A stretch of 64,000 nt of DNA from Streptomyces sp. G-G2. GTDB lineage: Bacteria > Actinomycetota > Actinomycetes > Streptomycetales > Streptomycetaceae. Under the pieces are notes generated by a model. That model saw only the letters and a program-made list of their open reading frames with translations, had not been told where the DNA came from and ran no database searches. Location: assembly GCF_030063135.1 (NCBI RefSeq), contig NZ_JASISO010000036.1, positions 1 through 64,000 of the forward strand, given 5' to 3'. Shown in pieces: positions 42,106 to 50,650 of the stretch. A program made the translations under genes and the position numbers. Position 1 is the first letter of the stretch. Every line of letters begins with the position of its first letter.

Positions 42106-43262
42106 TCAGGCGGGGTACGGGAGCAGCCCCGCGTCCGTCTTCTCCCAGGCCGCCCGCAGCTCCGCGAGGCGGGCCGGTTCGACGGCCGCCTTGTCGGCCT
42201 GCTCCCGGAGGTCCCCGGCCAGGTTGAACAGCTGGTCCCGGCCCGACGTGCCGCGGTAGTACTTCCAGTCGCCGCGGCGCAGCGCCCGCTCCCCGCGCAC
42301 CCGCCAGAACAGGTCGTGCGCCGGGGCCCTCTCGCCGCGCAGCAGGTACCCGGCCAGGCTCCGGCCGTCGAGCGGGTGGGCGCGGTCCGGCCGGGTGCCC
42401 GCCAGTTCCAGCAGGGTCGCCGTCCAGTCGGGGGTGACCACCGGAACGTGGCTGACCTGGCCGCCGTCGATCCGGGCGGGCCAGCGGACGACGGTGGGCA
42501 CGCGGATCCCGCCCTCCTGGAGGGAGGCCTTGTTGCTGGTCAGCGGCCAGTTGTAGGAGAACCGCTCGCCGCCGTTGTCACTGGCGAAGAAGACCAGGGT
42601 GTCGTCCTCCTGCCCGGAGCGCTTCAGTGCGGCGAGCACCTCGCCGACCGAGCGGTCGAGGTCCTCGACCATCTGCCGGTACTTGTCGACCGAGCCGCCG
42701 TCCTGGTGCCACAGCGCCCGTTTGTCGGCCGCCTCGATCCGGCGGACGACCTCCTTGCTCTCCTGCGTGTCACCGTCGGCTATCCAAGGCCAGTGCGGGG
42801 TGGTGAAGTTCAGGTTCAGGGGTGGGTGGGCTCCAGGCCGACGCTCTTGTCGGCGATCGGTTCGGCCAGGCCGCTCGCGGTACGGCCCGGGTAGCGGCCG
42901 GTGTAGAGGCTGAACCGGGTCGGCGAGCAGGTCGCGGACCCCGCGTAGGCATCGGTGAACCGGACGCCCTGGCGGCCCAGTCGGTCCAGGTTCGGGGTCT
43001 TGATGTGCGGGGCGCCGTACGAGGACAGGTCGGCCCAGCCCAGGTCGTCGCCCAGGATGAACAGGATGTTCGGGCGGCGCGAGGAGCGGCCCGCGGCCGC
43101 CTTGAACTCCCGCTCCCGGGGCTGCGCGTCACGCGCCCCGGCCGGTTCGGCGCCGGCGGCCCGCGCCGGAGCGGCGGCGATCCCCACGGCCGCGGTGGCG
43201 GCGGTGGCGCCGACCGCCCCGCCGAAGGCGCGCCGGGACAGCTCGGAAGGGTGAGTGCTCAC
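42106..43262 (-). pseudogene. Tat-exported sulfatase broken by an internal deletion
   Basis: The 5' part (43262-42816) has a Tat signal (SRRAFGGAVGATAA), the metal motif RRPNILFILGDDLGWADL in pieces, and the formylglycine site CSPTRFSLYTGR. After VGLEPTHP a stop appears in this frame. In another frame the sequence resumes LNLNFTTPHWPWIADGDTQESK and continues to the normal C-terminus (FFASDNGGERFSYN ... LFNLAGDLRE). About 80-100 central codons, which should contain the GKWH-type active-site segment, are gone. The shift at about 42817-42822 prevents full translation. Confidence 0.85.
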
Positions 43263-43606
43263 AGAAGCACTCCAGTGCAGGGCGGAGCCGCCGACGGGAA
43301 TCTCCGGCGGGCCCAGACAGAAAAGACCCGTAAAGGGTCAGAAAAAGGGGAAAAGAACCGCGAAATGTGAGTGGTTACGCGGAACAGCGACAGATAGCGC
43401 TCGCGACACGGACCAGGTCTACGTGGCGGCGCTCAACAAGGGTGACGCGGTGGTCACCGAGAGGCTGCATGGGCCGGAGCTTGTACGAATGTCCGAGGCC
43501 CTGTCAACAACACCATCCGGATACCGAGACGTCACCCTGCGTGCTGTGACATTTCCCGGCGGTCCTCAATTCGGACCCGTGGTCGATCTCGCCTACACTC
43601 GGAACC
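43263..43606. other. Sulfatase/purF intergenic region
   Basis: 344 bases between divergent genes. A -10-like TACACT at 43594-43599 lies just before the purF start. A short open frame here (VYVAALNKGDAVVTERLHG ...) has no recognised homology, so I do not call it a gene. Confidence 0.4.
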
Positions 43607-45124
43607 GTGCCTCGTGGTGATGGACGACTCAACCACGACCTGCTCCCCGGTGAGAAGGGCCCCCAGGACGCTTGCGGCGTCTTCGGTGTCTGGGCTCCGG
43701 GTGAAGAGGTCGCCAAGCTCACCTACTTCGGACTGTATGCGCTGCAGCACCGTGGACAAGAGTCCGCGGGAATCGCTGTGAGCAACGGTTCCCAGATCCT
43801 CGTCTTCAAGGACATGGGCCTCGTTTCCCAGGTCTTCGACGAAACCTCCCTCGGATCCCTCCAAGGTCATATCGCGGTCGGTCACGCCCGCTACTCGACC
43901 ACCGGAGCCTCCGTCTGGGAAAACGCGCAGCCCACCTTCCGTGCGACGGCCCACGGCTCCATTGCCCTGGGTCACAACGGAAACCTGGTGAACACCGCCG
44001 AACTCGCCGGGATGGTCGCCGACCTCCCCCGGCAGGACGGCCGTGCCACCCAGGTGGCCGCGACCAACGACACCGATCTCGTCACGGCCCTGCTCGCCGG
44101 ACAGACGGACGACGACGGCAGGCCCCTGACCATCGAGGAGTCGGCCACCAAGGTCCTCCCCCTGGTCAAGGGCGCCTTCTCGCTCGTCTTCATGGACGAG
44201 GGCACCCTCTACACCGCCCGTGACCCGCAGGGCATCCGCCCGCTGGTCCTGGGCCGCCTGGAGCGCGGCTGGGTGGTGGCGAGCGAGAGCGCCGCCCTCG
44301 ACATCTGCGGCGCCAGCTTCGTCCGCGAGGTCGAGCCCGGCGAGCTGATCGCGATCGACGAGAACGGTCTCCGTTCCTCCCGATTCGCGGAAGCGAAGCC
44401 CAAGGGCTGCGTCTTCGAGTACGTCTACCTGGCGCGCCCGGACACCGACATCGCCGGCCGGAACGTGTACCTCTCGCGTGTCGAGATGGGGCGGCGTCTG
44501 GCCAAGGAAGCCCCGGCCGATGCCGACCTGGTGATATCCACGCCGGAATCGGGCACGCCCGCCGCCGTCGGCTACGCCGAGGCCAGCGGGATTCCCTACG
44601 GCGTCGGCCTGGTCAAGAACGCCTACGTCGGCCGGACCTTCATCCAGCCCTCGCAGACGATCCGCCAGCTCGGCATCCGGCTGAAGCTCAACCCCCTCAA
44701 GGAAGTCATCCGGGGCAAGCGCCTGGTGGTCGTGGACGACTCGATCGTCCGCGGCAACACCCAGCGCGCCCTGGTCAAGATGCTCCGCGAGGCCGGTGCG
44801 GCCGAGGTCCACATCCGGATCTCCTCCCCGCCCGTGAAGTGGCCCTGCTTCTTCGGCATCGACTTCGCCACCCGCGCGGAACTGATCGCCAACGGCATGA
44901 CGGTCGACGAGATCGCCACCTCCATGGGCGCGGACTCCCTCTCGTACATCTCGCTCGACGCGATGATCGAGGCGACGACCATCCAGAAGCCGAACCTCTG
45001 CCGTGCCTGCTTCGACGGCGAGTACCCCATGGAGCTGCCCGACCCGCAGCTCCTGGGCAAGCAGCTTCTGGAGACCGAGCTGGCCGGTGGCACCGACGCC
45101 GCCGACGCGCTCCGCCGTCCCTGA
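43607..45124 (+). CDS. purF: Amidophosphoribosyltransferase
   Basis: A 505-residue first-step purine enzyme (PRPP + Gln to phosphoribosylamine). A short propeptide ends before Cys23 in QDACGVFGVWAP, the glutaminase nucleophile. The PRPP motif is VVVDDSIVRGNT (about 369-380). Cysteines in WPCFFGIDF and NLCRACFDGEYP fit the [4Fe-4S] ligands of the B. subtilis-type enzyme. GTG at 43607. It is followed by purM, probably as one operon (64-base gap). Confidence 0.97.
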   Translation: MPRGDGRLNHDLLPGEKGPQDACGVFGVWAPGEEVAKLTYFGLYALQHRGQESAGIAVSNGSQILVFKDMGLVSQVFDETSLGSLQGHIAVGHARYSTTGASVWENAQPTFRATAHGSIALGHNGNLVNTAELAGMVADLPRQDGRATQVAATNDTDLVTALLAGQTDDDGRPLTIEESATKVLPLVKGAFSLVFMDEGTLYTARDPQGIRPLVLGRLERGWVVASESAALDICGASFVREVEPGELIAIDENGLRSSRFAEAKPKGCVFEYVYLARPDTDIAGRNVYLSRVEMGRRLAKEAPADADLVISTPESGTPAAVGYAEASGIPYGVGLVKNAYVGRTFIQPSQTIRQLGIRLKLNPLKEVIRGKRLVVVDDSIVRGNTQRALVKMLREAGAAEVHIRISSPPVKWPCFFGIDFATRAELIANGMTVDEIATSMGADSLSYISLDAMIEATTIQKPNLCRACFDGEYPMELPDPQLLGKQLLETELAGGTDAADALRRP

Positions 45125-45188
45125 TCACACGTCCGCGCTTCACGCACCCGCAGTAACCGCAGTAACGACACGAAAGCTCTCTCCTGTC

Positions 45189-46259
45189 ATGACAGAGAAG
45201 ACCACCGGTGCCAGCTACGCAGCAGCAGGTGTCGACATCGAGGCGGGCGACCGCGCCGTCGAGCTCATGAAGGAGTGGGTGAAGAAGACGCGGCGCCCCG
45301 AGGTCCTCGGCGGCCTCGGCGGCTTCGCCGGCCTCTTCGACGCCTCCGCCCTCAAGCGGTACGAGCGCCCGCTGCTCGCGTCGGCCACCGATGGCGTCGG
45401 CACCAAGGTGGACATCGCCCGCAGGCTCGGCGTGTACGACACCATCGGCCACGACCTCGTCGCGATGGTCATGGACGACATCGTCGTCTGCGGCGCCGAG
45501 CCGCTCTTCATGACCGACTACATCTGCGTCGGCAAGGTCCACCCCGAGCGTGTCGCGGCCATCGTCAAGGGCATCGCCGAGGGTTGCGTCCTGGCCGGGT
45601 GCGCCCTGGTGGGCGGCGAGACCGCCGAACACCCGGGTCTGCTGGGCCCGGACGACTTCGACGTGGCGGGCGCCGGCACGGGCGTCGTGGAGTACGACGC
45701 CCTGCTCGGCGCGGACCGTATCCGTACGGGTGACGCCGTCATCGCGATGGCGTCCTCCGGTCTTCACTCCAACGGGTACTCGCTGGTGCGCCACGTGCTC
45801 CTCGACCGGGCCGGAATGGCGCTGGAGGGTCACGTCGAGGAGCTCGGCCGGACCCTCGGCGAGGAGCTGCTGGAGCCCACCAAGATCTACTCGCTGGACT
45901 GCCTGGCCCTCACCCGCACCGCCGAGGTCCACGCCTTCTCGCACATCACGGGCGGCGGCCTCGCGGCCAACCTGGCCCGGGTGATCCCGGACCACCTGCA
46001 CGCCGCGGTGGACCGCTCGACGTGGGCCCCCGGCGCGGTCTTCGACCTGGTCGGCAAGGCCGGCAAGGTCGAGCGCCTGGAGCTGGAGAAGACCCTGAAC
46101 ATGGGCGTCGGCATGATCGCCGTCCTCCCGCAGGAATCGGTGGACGTGGCACTGACCGCGCTCTCCGACCGGGGCGTCGACGCCTGGGTCGCGGGAGAGA
46201 TCACCGAGCGCGGCGCGCACACCGAGGGTTCGACCCTGACCGGCGACTACGCGCACTGA
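45189..46259 (+). CDS. purM: Phosphoribosylformylglycinamidine cyclo-ligase (AIR synthetase)
   Basis: A 356-residue ATP-dependent cyclase converting FGAM to AIR. YAAAGVDIEAGDRAVELMK, LLASATDGVGTKVDIA (about 62-77), GETAEHPGLLGPDDFDVAG and HITGGGLAANLARV are family signatures. ATG at 45189; upstream open codons overlap purF and are unconserved. A strong terminator follows. Confidence 0.98.
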   Translation: MTEKTTGASYAAAGVDIEAGDRAVELMKEWVKKTRRPEVLGGLGGFAGLFDASALKRYERPLLASATDGVGTKVDIARRLGVYDTIGHDLVAMVMDDIVVCGAEPLFMTDYICVGKVHPERVAAIVKGIAEGCVLAGCALVGGETAEHPGLLGPDDFDVAGAGTGVVEYDALLGADRIRTGDAVIAMASSGLHSNGYSLVRHVLLDRAGMALEGHVEELGRTLGEELLEPTKIYSLDCLALTRTAEVHAFSHITGGGLAANLARVIPDHLHAAVDRSTWAPGAVFDLVGKAGKVERLELEKTLNMGVGMIAVLPQESVDVALTALSDRGVDAWVAGEITERGAHTEGSTLTGDYAH

Positions 46260-46267
46260 GAACGCAC

Positions 46268-46306
46268 GGAAACCCGGTCCGGGGCGTGGCCCCGGACCGG
46301 GTTTCC
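46268..46306. terminator. purM/DUF3073 convergent terminator
   Basis: An 18-bp perfect stem (GGAAACCCGGTCCGGGGC and its complement) with a GTG loop, flanked by A and T runs. Confidence 0.93.
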
Positions 46307-46349
46307 GTATTACCGCTCAGCTGGTGGTGTGGTGCAGACGCTGGATGCG

Positions 46350-46613
46350 TCAAGCTCCGCGACGTTGCGCCGACGGACCGGACTCTTCGTCCTCGTCCTC
46401 GTCGTCGTTGTACAACTTCGCGTACTTGGCGTACGGGTCGTCGTCATCGTCTTCCAGCTCGTCATCGACCTCGACCGGCGCGCTCACAGGCAGCGGCTCC
46501 GTCGGCGATGCGCCCAGCTCGTTGGCCAGACGCGAGAGGTCAGTCCCGCCGCTGTTGTACTTCAGCTGGCGGGCGACCTTTGTCTGCTTGGCCTTGGCCC
46601 GGCCGCGCCCCAT
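46350..46613 (-). CDS. DUF3073 family protein
   Basis: An 87-residue conserved actinobacterial protein. A basic start MGRGRAKAKQTKVARQLKY is followed by DLSRLANELG and a very acidic tail (DDELEDDDDDPYAKYAKLYNDDEDEDEE, in pieces about 50-77). Bipolar charge suggests nucleic-acid or ribosome association, but no function is known. ATG at 46613. Convergent with purM. Confidence 0.9.
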   Translation of the reverse strand: MGRGRAKAKQTKVARQLKYNSGGTDLSRLANELGASPTEPLPVSAPVEVDDELEDDDDDPYAKYAKLYNDDEDEDEESGPSAQRRGA

Positions 46614-46934
46614 GGCTCGACCCCCTCGGTGACGGGGCTCGACGGCCCCAGAGTCTGACACGCGTTCATGGTTCGGAGCGGGCTCTCCGTGGAGAGACCG
46701 TCCGTAGGGCTTTAACGGTACCTGCTTCCGCGGCCCTACGGTACGCCGCCCGCATGACGTGCCCCGGCACAGTGCCTGCGAGACGCCCTGTACTCGCTGG
46801 TCAGCTGCGATTTTAACCCTATATTGGCGCACGACCCGCCGAAGCGCAGTGAGTTCCGTCTCTCCGTCGCTCCGGCGGGCGCAAACCCCCGCGGTACGGG
46901 GGCGGGCGCCGGTCTTCACCGGCGCCGAACCCGT
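46614..46934. other. DUF3073/valine dehydrogenase intergenic region
   Basis: 321 bases. The AT-rich patch around 46812-46826 (TTTTAACCCTATATTGG) looks like a minus-strand promoter for the DUF3073 gene (AATATA -10-like). The hairpin at 46905-46926 is listed separately. Confidence 0.45.
46905..46926 (-). terminator. Valine dehydrogenase terminator
   Basis: GGCGCCGGT / ACCGGCGCC with CTTC tetraloop, 9 bases beyond the vdh stop codon in the direction of transcription. Confidence 0.75.
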
Positions 46935-48059
46935 TTAGACGCCCCGCGCGGCGCGCGCCTCGGACATCCGCTGCTCGGCGATCCGGTCGGCCGCCGCGGC
47001 GGGCGGAATCCCATCGGACTTCGCACGTGCGAATATGGCCAGGGTGGTGTCGAAGATCTGCGTGGCCTTGGCCTTGCAGCGGTCGAAGTCGAAGCCGTGC
47101 AGCTCGTCGGCGACCTGGATCACGCCGCCCGCGTTGACCACGTAGTCGGGCGCGTAGAGGATCCCGCGGTCCGCGAGGTCCTTCTCCACGCCCGGGTGGG
47201 CGAGCTGGTTGTTCGCGGCCCCGCACACCACCTTCGCGGTGAGCACCGCGACGCTCTCGTCGCTCAGGGCCCCGCCGAGGGCGCAGGGGGCGTAGATGTC
47301 CAGACCGGGCACCCGGATCAGCGCGTCGGTACCGGCGACCGCGGTGACCTTGCCCGCGTGGCGGTCCTCGGCGTGCTTGTCGAGGATCCGCCGTACGGAC
47401 TCTTCGCGGACGTCGGTGATGACCACCTCCGCCCCGTCCTCCAGCAGGTGCTCCACCAGGTGGTGGCCCACCTTGCCGACGCCCGCGACGCCGATCCGGC
47501 GCCCGCGCAGGGTCGGGTCGCCCCACAGGTGCTGGGCGCTGGCGCGCATGCCCTGGAAGACACCGAAGGCGGTGAGCACCGAGGAGTCCCCGGCGCCGCC
47601 GTTCTCGGGGGAGCGGCCGGTGGCCCAGCGGGTCTCGCGGGCGACGACGTCCATGTCGGCGACGTACGTGCCGACGTCGCAGGCGGTCACGTAGCGGCCT
47701 CCGAGGGACTCCACGAACCGGCCGTAGGCCAGCAGCAGTTCGTCGCTCTTGAGGATGTCCGGGTCGCCGATGATCACGGCCTTGCCGCCGCCGTGGTCGA
47801 GTCCGGCCAGGGCGTTCTTGTACGACATGCCGCGGGCGAGGTTGAGGGCGTCCTGGACGGCCTCCTCGTCCGAGGCGTACGCGTGGAAGCGCGTACCGCC
47901 GAGCGCGGGGCCCAGCGCGGTGGAGTGGAGGGCGATGACGGCCTTGAGGCCAGTGGCGCGGTCCTGGCAGAGCACGACCTGCTCGTGGCCGCCCTGTTCC
48001 GTGCGGAACAGGGTGTGCAGGACGCCGTCGGTCATTTCGGTCACGGTGGTGACTCCCAT
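46935..48059 (-). CDS. vdh: Valine (Leu/Phe/Val-type) dehydrogenase
   Basis: A 374-residue NAD-dependent branched-chain amino acid dehydrogenase that deaminates valine to 2-oxoisovalerate, feeding branched fatty acid and polyketide starters. [19 protein letters not shown], the catalytic Lys in [19 protein letters not shown] (in pieces), and the Rossmann loop [18 protein letters not shown] are evident. ATG at 48059. The place next to bldC matches the known Streptomyces vdh locus. Confidence 0.95.
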   Translation of the reverse strand: MGVTTVTEMTDGVLHTLFRTEQGGHEQVVLCQDRATGLKAVIALHSTALGPALGGTRFHAYASDEEAVQDALNLARGMSYKNALAGLDHGGGKAVIIGDPDILKSDELLLAYGRFVESLGGRYVTACDVGTYVADMDVVARETRWATGRSPENGGAGDSSVLTAFGVFQGMRASAQHLWGDPTLRGRRIGVAGVGKVGHHLVEHLLEDGAEVVITDVREESVRRILDKHAEDRHAGKVTAVAGTDALIRVPGLDIYAPCALGGALSDESVAVLTAKVVCGAANNQLAHPGVEKDLADRGILYAPDYVVNAGGVIQVADELHGFDFDRCKAKATQIFDTTLAIFARAKSDGIPPAAAADRIAEQRMSEARAARGV

Positions 48060-48251
48060 GGAAGAGATGCGGCGGGAAGCGCCCTCCTGCGGGTGGGGAG
48101 GGCGTTGTTGGGAGCAGCGTAAGACCTGCGGGCCGTACCGGAAGGCCCTGTCCGGGGATCGGACCGCCGCTCGGACTTCTGAGCGGATTTCTCCCGGAGC
48201 GGGGGCGTGCGGAACCGCGTACGGGTGCCCGGCGCGGGGGAGTACGAGAGC

Positions 48252-49106
48252 GTGAGCGAATCCCCCGATCCCCGGCTGCCCGCCGCGCGCCAGGTGCCGA
48301 CCGTCCCCTACGCGTCCTACCTGCGCGTCTACGAACCCCTCGCCGCCTTCCCCGAGCCGGAGCGCGCGCACTGGGCCGACTACGCCCGGCGCGGGCGCAT
48401 CCCGACCGCGCAGGACGAGCTGCGCCGCTCGCTGGCGGACCTGGTCCGGGTGCCGCTGCTGGGGGTGCCGGCGCACGAGAGCGCGGACGCCTTCACCGCG
48501 GAGGTGGACGGGGTGCTGCTGGTCTGCCCGTGGCGGACCCGGCTGCGCGGCTGGCTGGCGCTCCAGGAGCTGGTGGCCGAGTTCCCGCTGCCGGTGCTGG
48601 ACGCGGTGCTGCCGCCCGGGGTGCGCCGCCGGGCGGCCGAGGAGTACGACGCCTGGCGGGAGCGGAACCCGGACGCGCGCCCGTGGATCCGCACGGCGGT
48701 GTGGCAGGTCCCGCTGCGCTGGTTCGTGCTGGTGGCCGACGAGGAGCGGGAGTACGTACCGGGGGAGGTGCTGCGCTACCGGACGCCGATGGTCCAGGCC
48801 CGCCGCAGGCTGGCGCGCGGGCTGCGGACGCTGCGGGAGGCGGAGGGGTACGGGGCGCTGGCGGACGGCCTGGTCGAGGTCGGCAGCTGGCTGGAGGAGT
48901 TCCACCCGCGCTCGATGGTCGAGCTGGACTACGGCGGCCTGGTGCACGGGCTGCCCGCGGCGGGCCTGGCGGCGGACCGGTCGGCGAAGGAGCTGGCGGA
49001 GGGGATCGCGGCGCTGCGGGCCGGGGATGGTGACGGAGCCGTGGAGACGTACGTCATATTGGCGGACCGATGGCGGGCCGTTCGGGAGAGACTGTTCGCC
49101 AACTAG
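48252..49106 (+). CDS. Conserved hypothetical protein (284 aa)
   Basis: A soluble Arg/Glu-rich protein starting [33 protein letters not shown] at GTG 48252. Segments such as [24 protein letters not shown] (in pieces about 77-100) and [17 protein letters not shown] (about 140-156) look conserved; it occupies the position of a Streptomyces hypothetical between vdh and bldC. No domain recognised. Confidence 0.8.
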   Translation: MSESPDPRLPAARQVPTVPYASYLRVYEPLAAFPEPERAHWADYARRGRIPTAQDELRRSLADLVRVPLLGVPAHESADAFTAEVDGVLLVCPWRTRLRGWLALQELVAEFPLPVLDAVLPPGVRRRAAEEYDAWRERNPDARPWIRTAVWQVPLRWFVLVADEEREYVPGEVLRYRTPMVQARRRLARGLRTLREAEGYGALADGLVEVGSWLEEFHPRSMVELDYGGLVHGLPAAGLAADRSAKELAEGIAALRAGDGDGAVETYVILADRWRAVRERLFAN

Positions 49107-49618
49107 CCGTATCGTCCGAACGGTCACAAGCCGTAGCTCTTCAGGACGATTCACTCATTGGGGTCTTAGTGCCAGGACCTACGTCCTGATCCGGGCCATT
49201 GGCTCAAGCGTGACGGACCGCACTTTCTACACCCTTGCGCCCTTCCCCTACCCTCGTGCCAAAATAGGACAAGGAGTCCGGGGAGGGTTCCTTTCGCCCG
49301 AGTTTGGGTGCATTGCTCGGTATTGCACTCTATGGGGGGTCTGGCGACTCCTGATCGCTCTGTGACTGATCGTTACAGTGGGGTGACTGTCCGTTATGGG
49401 CCAGTCCATCGGCTTCCGCCGCTGATGAACACCTCGGAGGGCAATTCCATCGGTTTGGCCGACGAGGCTGGACAGATGGTGTAGTTGTAGTGCCGAGGAC
49501 AAGCCGTTCGTCCTATAACCGACTCGGCCTTCGTCTGTCCATTTCGGGCACCGAGGGCCAAGGTGCAGAATTTAGAGGAAAGAACCGAGATGGTTCGGTT
49601 CTCCCGAGGAGGCCGCTC
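49107..49618. other. Long bldC upstream region
   Basis: 512 bases without a gene, less GC-rich than average. Contains TGACTGATCGTTACAGTGGGGTGACTG-type near-repeats (around 49362-49388, TGACTG twice), suggestive of regulator binding, and several possible -10 elements. Probably the bldC promoter and a long leader; no recognised riboswitch. Confidence 0.5.
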
Positions 49619-49825
49619 ATGACCGCTCGCACCCCTGATGCCGAGCCGCTGCTGACCCCGGCTGAGGTTGCCACGATGTTCCGCGTGGACCCGAAGACGG
49701 TCACTCGCTGGGCCAAGGCTGGCAAGCTCACGTCCATCCGCACCCTGGGTGGACACCGCCGCTATCGCGAGGCTGAGGTTCGTGCACTGCTCGCGGGAAT
49801 TCCGCAGCAGCGCAGCGAGGCCTGA
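49619..49825 (+). CDS. bldC: MerR-like developmental regulator BldC
   Basis: A 68-residue protein that is essentially one winged helix-turn-helix: LLTPAEVATMFRVDPKTVTRW (about 11-31) and SIRTLGGHRRYREAEVRALL (about 39-58). It matches BldC, which binds head-to-tail on DNA and holds back early sporulation genes in Streptomyces. ATG at 49619 follows CGAGGAGG. Confidence 0.97.
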   Translation: MTARTPDAEPLLTPAEVATMFRVDPKTVTRWAKAGKLTSIRTLGGHRRYREAEVRALLAGIPQQRSEA

Positions 49826-49931
49826 GGTCTCGCAGCACTACCTTTTACCGGGTCGATATCGGGTCCCCCAATCCGATGAAACCCACTGGCTTCATGCGGC
49901 TGGACCTGCCCCAACAGGTTCGTGAGCCGTC

Positions 49932-49972
49932 GGTCGCGCTGGACTCCGCCGGGTCCAGCGCGACCTTTTTTT
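49932..49972 (+). terminator. bldC terminator with T7 tract
   Basis: A 13-bp perfect stem (GGTCGCGCTGGAC and complement) with an 8-nt loop followed by seven T residues: a classical intrinsic terminator, unusual for its T-run in this GC-rich DNA. Confidence 0.93.
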
Positions 49973-50451
49973 ATGCCCGGGAGGGGCTCCCGCCCGGCCG
50001 CGCCCACGGTTCGCGGCGGTAGGTGCCATTGCACATATTAAATCGAAGGGGCGTAGGCATGCGATAAATGTGCGCACCTCAAAAACTCTTGTGGTGACTC
50101 CCGTCACATCTGACAACTCTTGTACATCCGGCATTGCGCCCGTAATGGGGCCTGCGGGGCGGCTGCGGAGTGACTGCTGTCATATGCCGGAGGACTCTAG
50201 CCCCCCGGGGGCCGCGCGGCCGGGCGAAGGTGCTCCACGGGCCCTCCAGGGGCCGCTCCAGGCCCTTTTCGGGGGCCGCCGGGGGGAAAACCTCGCCCCC
50301 GCCGTCCGCGCGGCTCCTGGCCGGGCCGTACGCCCTCCGCGCGATCACCGGGCCCAGAGGAATCACCGCACCCCGTCAGCGGTGAGTGAGCGGCGGTCGG
50401 TGGTCGGTGGTCACCGTGATCCCGTGGCCCCGTGTGCGGCGCCCGGCAACG

Positions 50452-50491
50452 CGTCAGGGCCCGTATCCCCTGGGGGATACGGGCCCTGACG
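50452..50491 (-). terminator. tRNA-Asp terminator
   Basis: A perfect 19-bp stem with a 2-nt loop (TG), 6 bases beyond the 3' end of the tRNA, then TTTCT on the opposite side. Confidence 0.88.
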
Positions 50492-50497
50492 TTTCTG

Positions 50498-50571
50498 CGA
50501 ACCTGACGGGACTTGAACCCGCGACCTCCACCTTGACAGGGTGGCGAGCTAACCAACTGCTCCACAGGTCC
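50498..50571 (-). tRNA. tRNA-Asp(GUC), copy 1
   Basis: 74 nt; acceptor GGACCTG/CAGGTTC (one G-U), anticodon loop CTGTCAA (GUC), T-loop TTCAAGT. Identical over its length to the copy at 56840-56913. Confidence 0.95.
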
Positions 50572-50650
50572 TCGTTCGCGGCCACTTGGTGGCTGCGAAA
50601 CCGACTGTACAACAGCTCAGGGGGTGAGGTCGAACCCGATCACGCCCCGG

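Larger units (their letters stand above)
49826..50497. other. bldC/tRNA-Asp intergenic region
   Basis: 672 bases between convergent transcription units. It holds the two terminators listed separately; the middle (about 50030-50440) is partly AT-rich then GC-rich, and I see no gene or RNA in it. Confidence 0.45.

Noticed and set aside
43255-43620. A 121-codon open frame overlapping the purF start
   Set aside because: Crosses the purF promoter region and start codon, has no ribosome-binding site and no recognised similarity.
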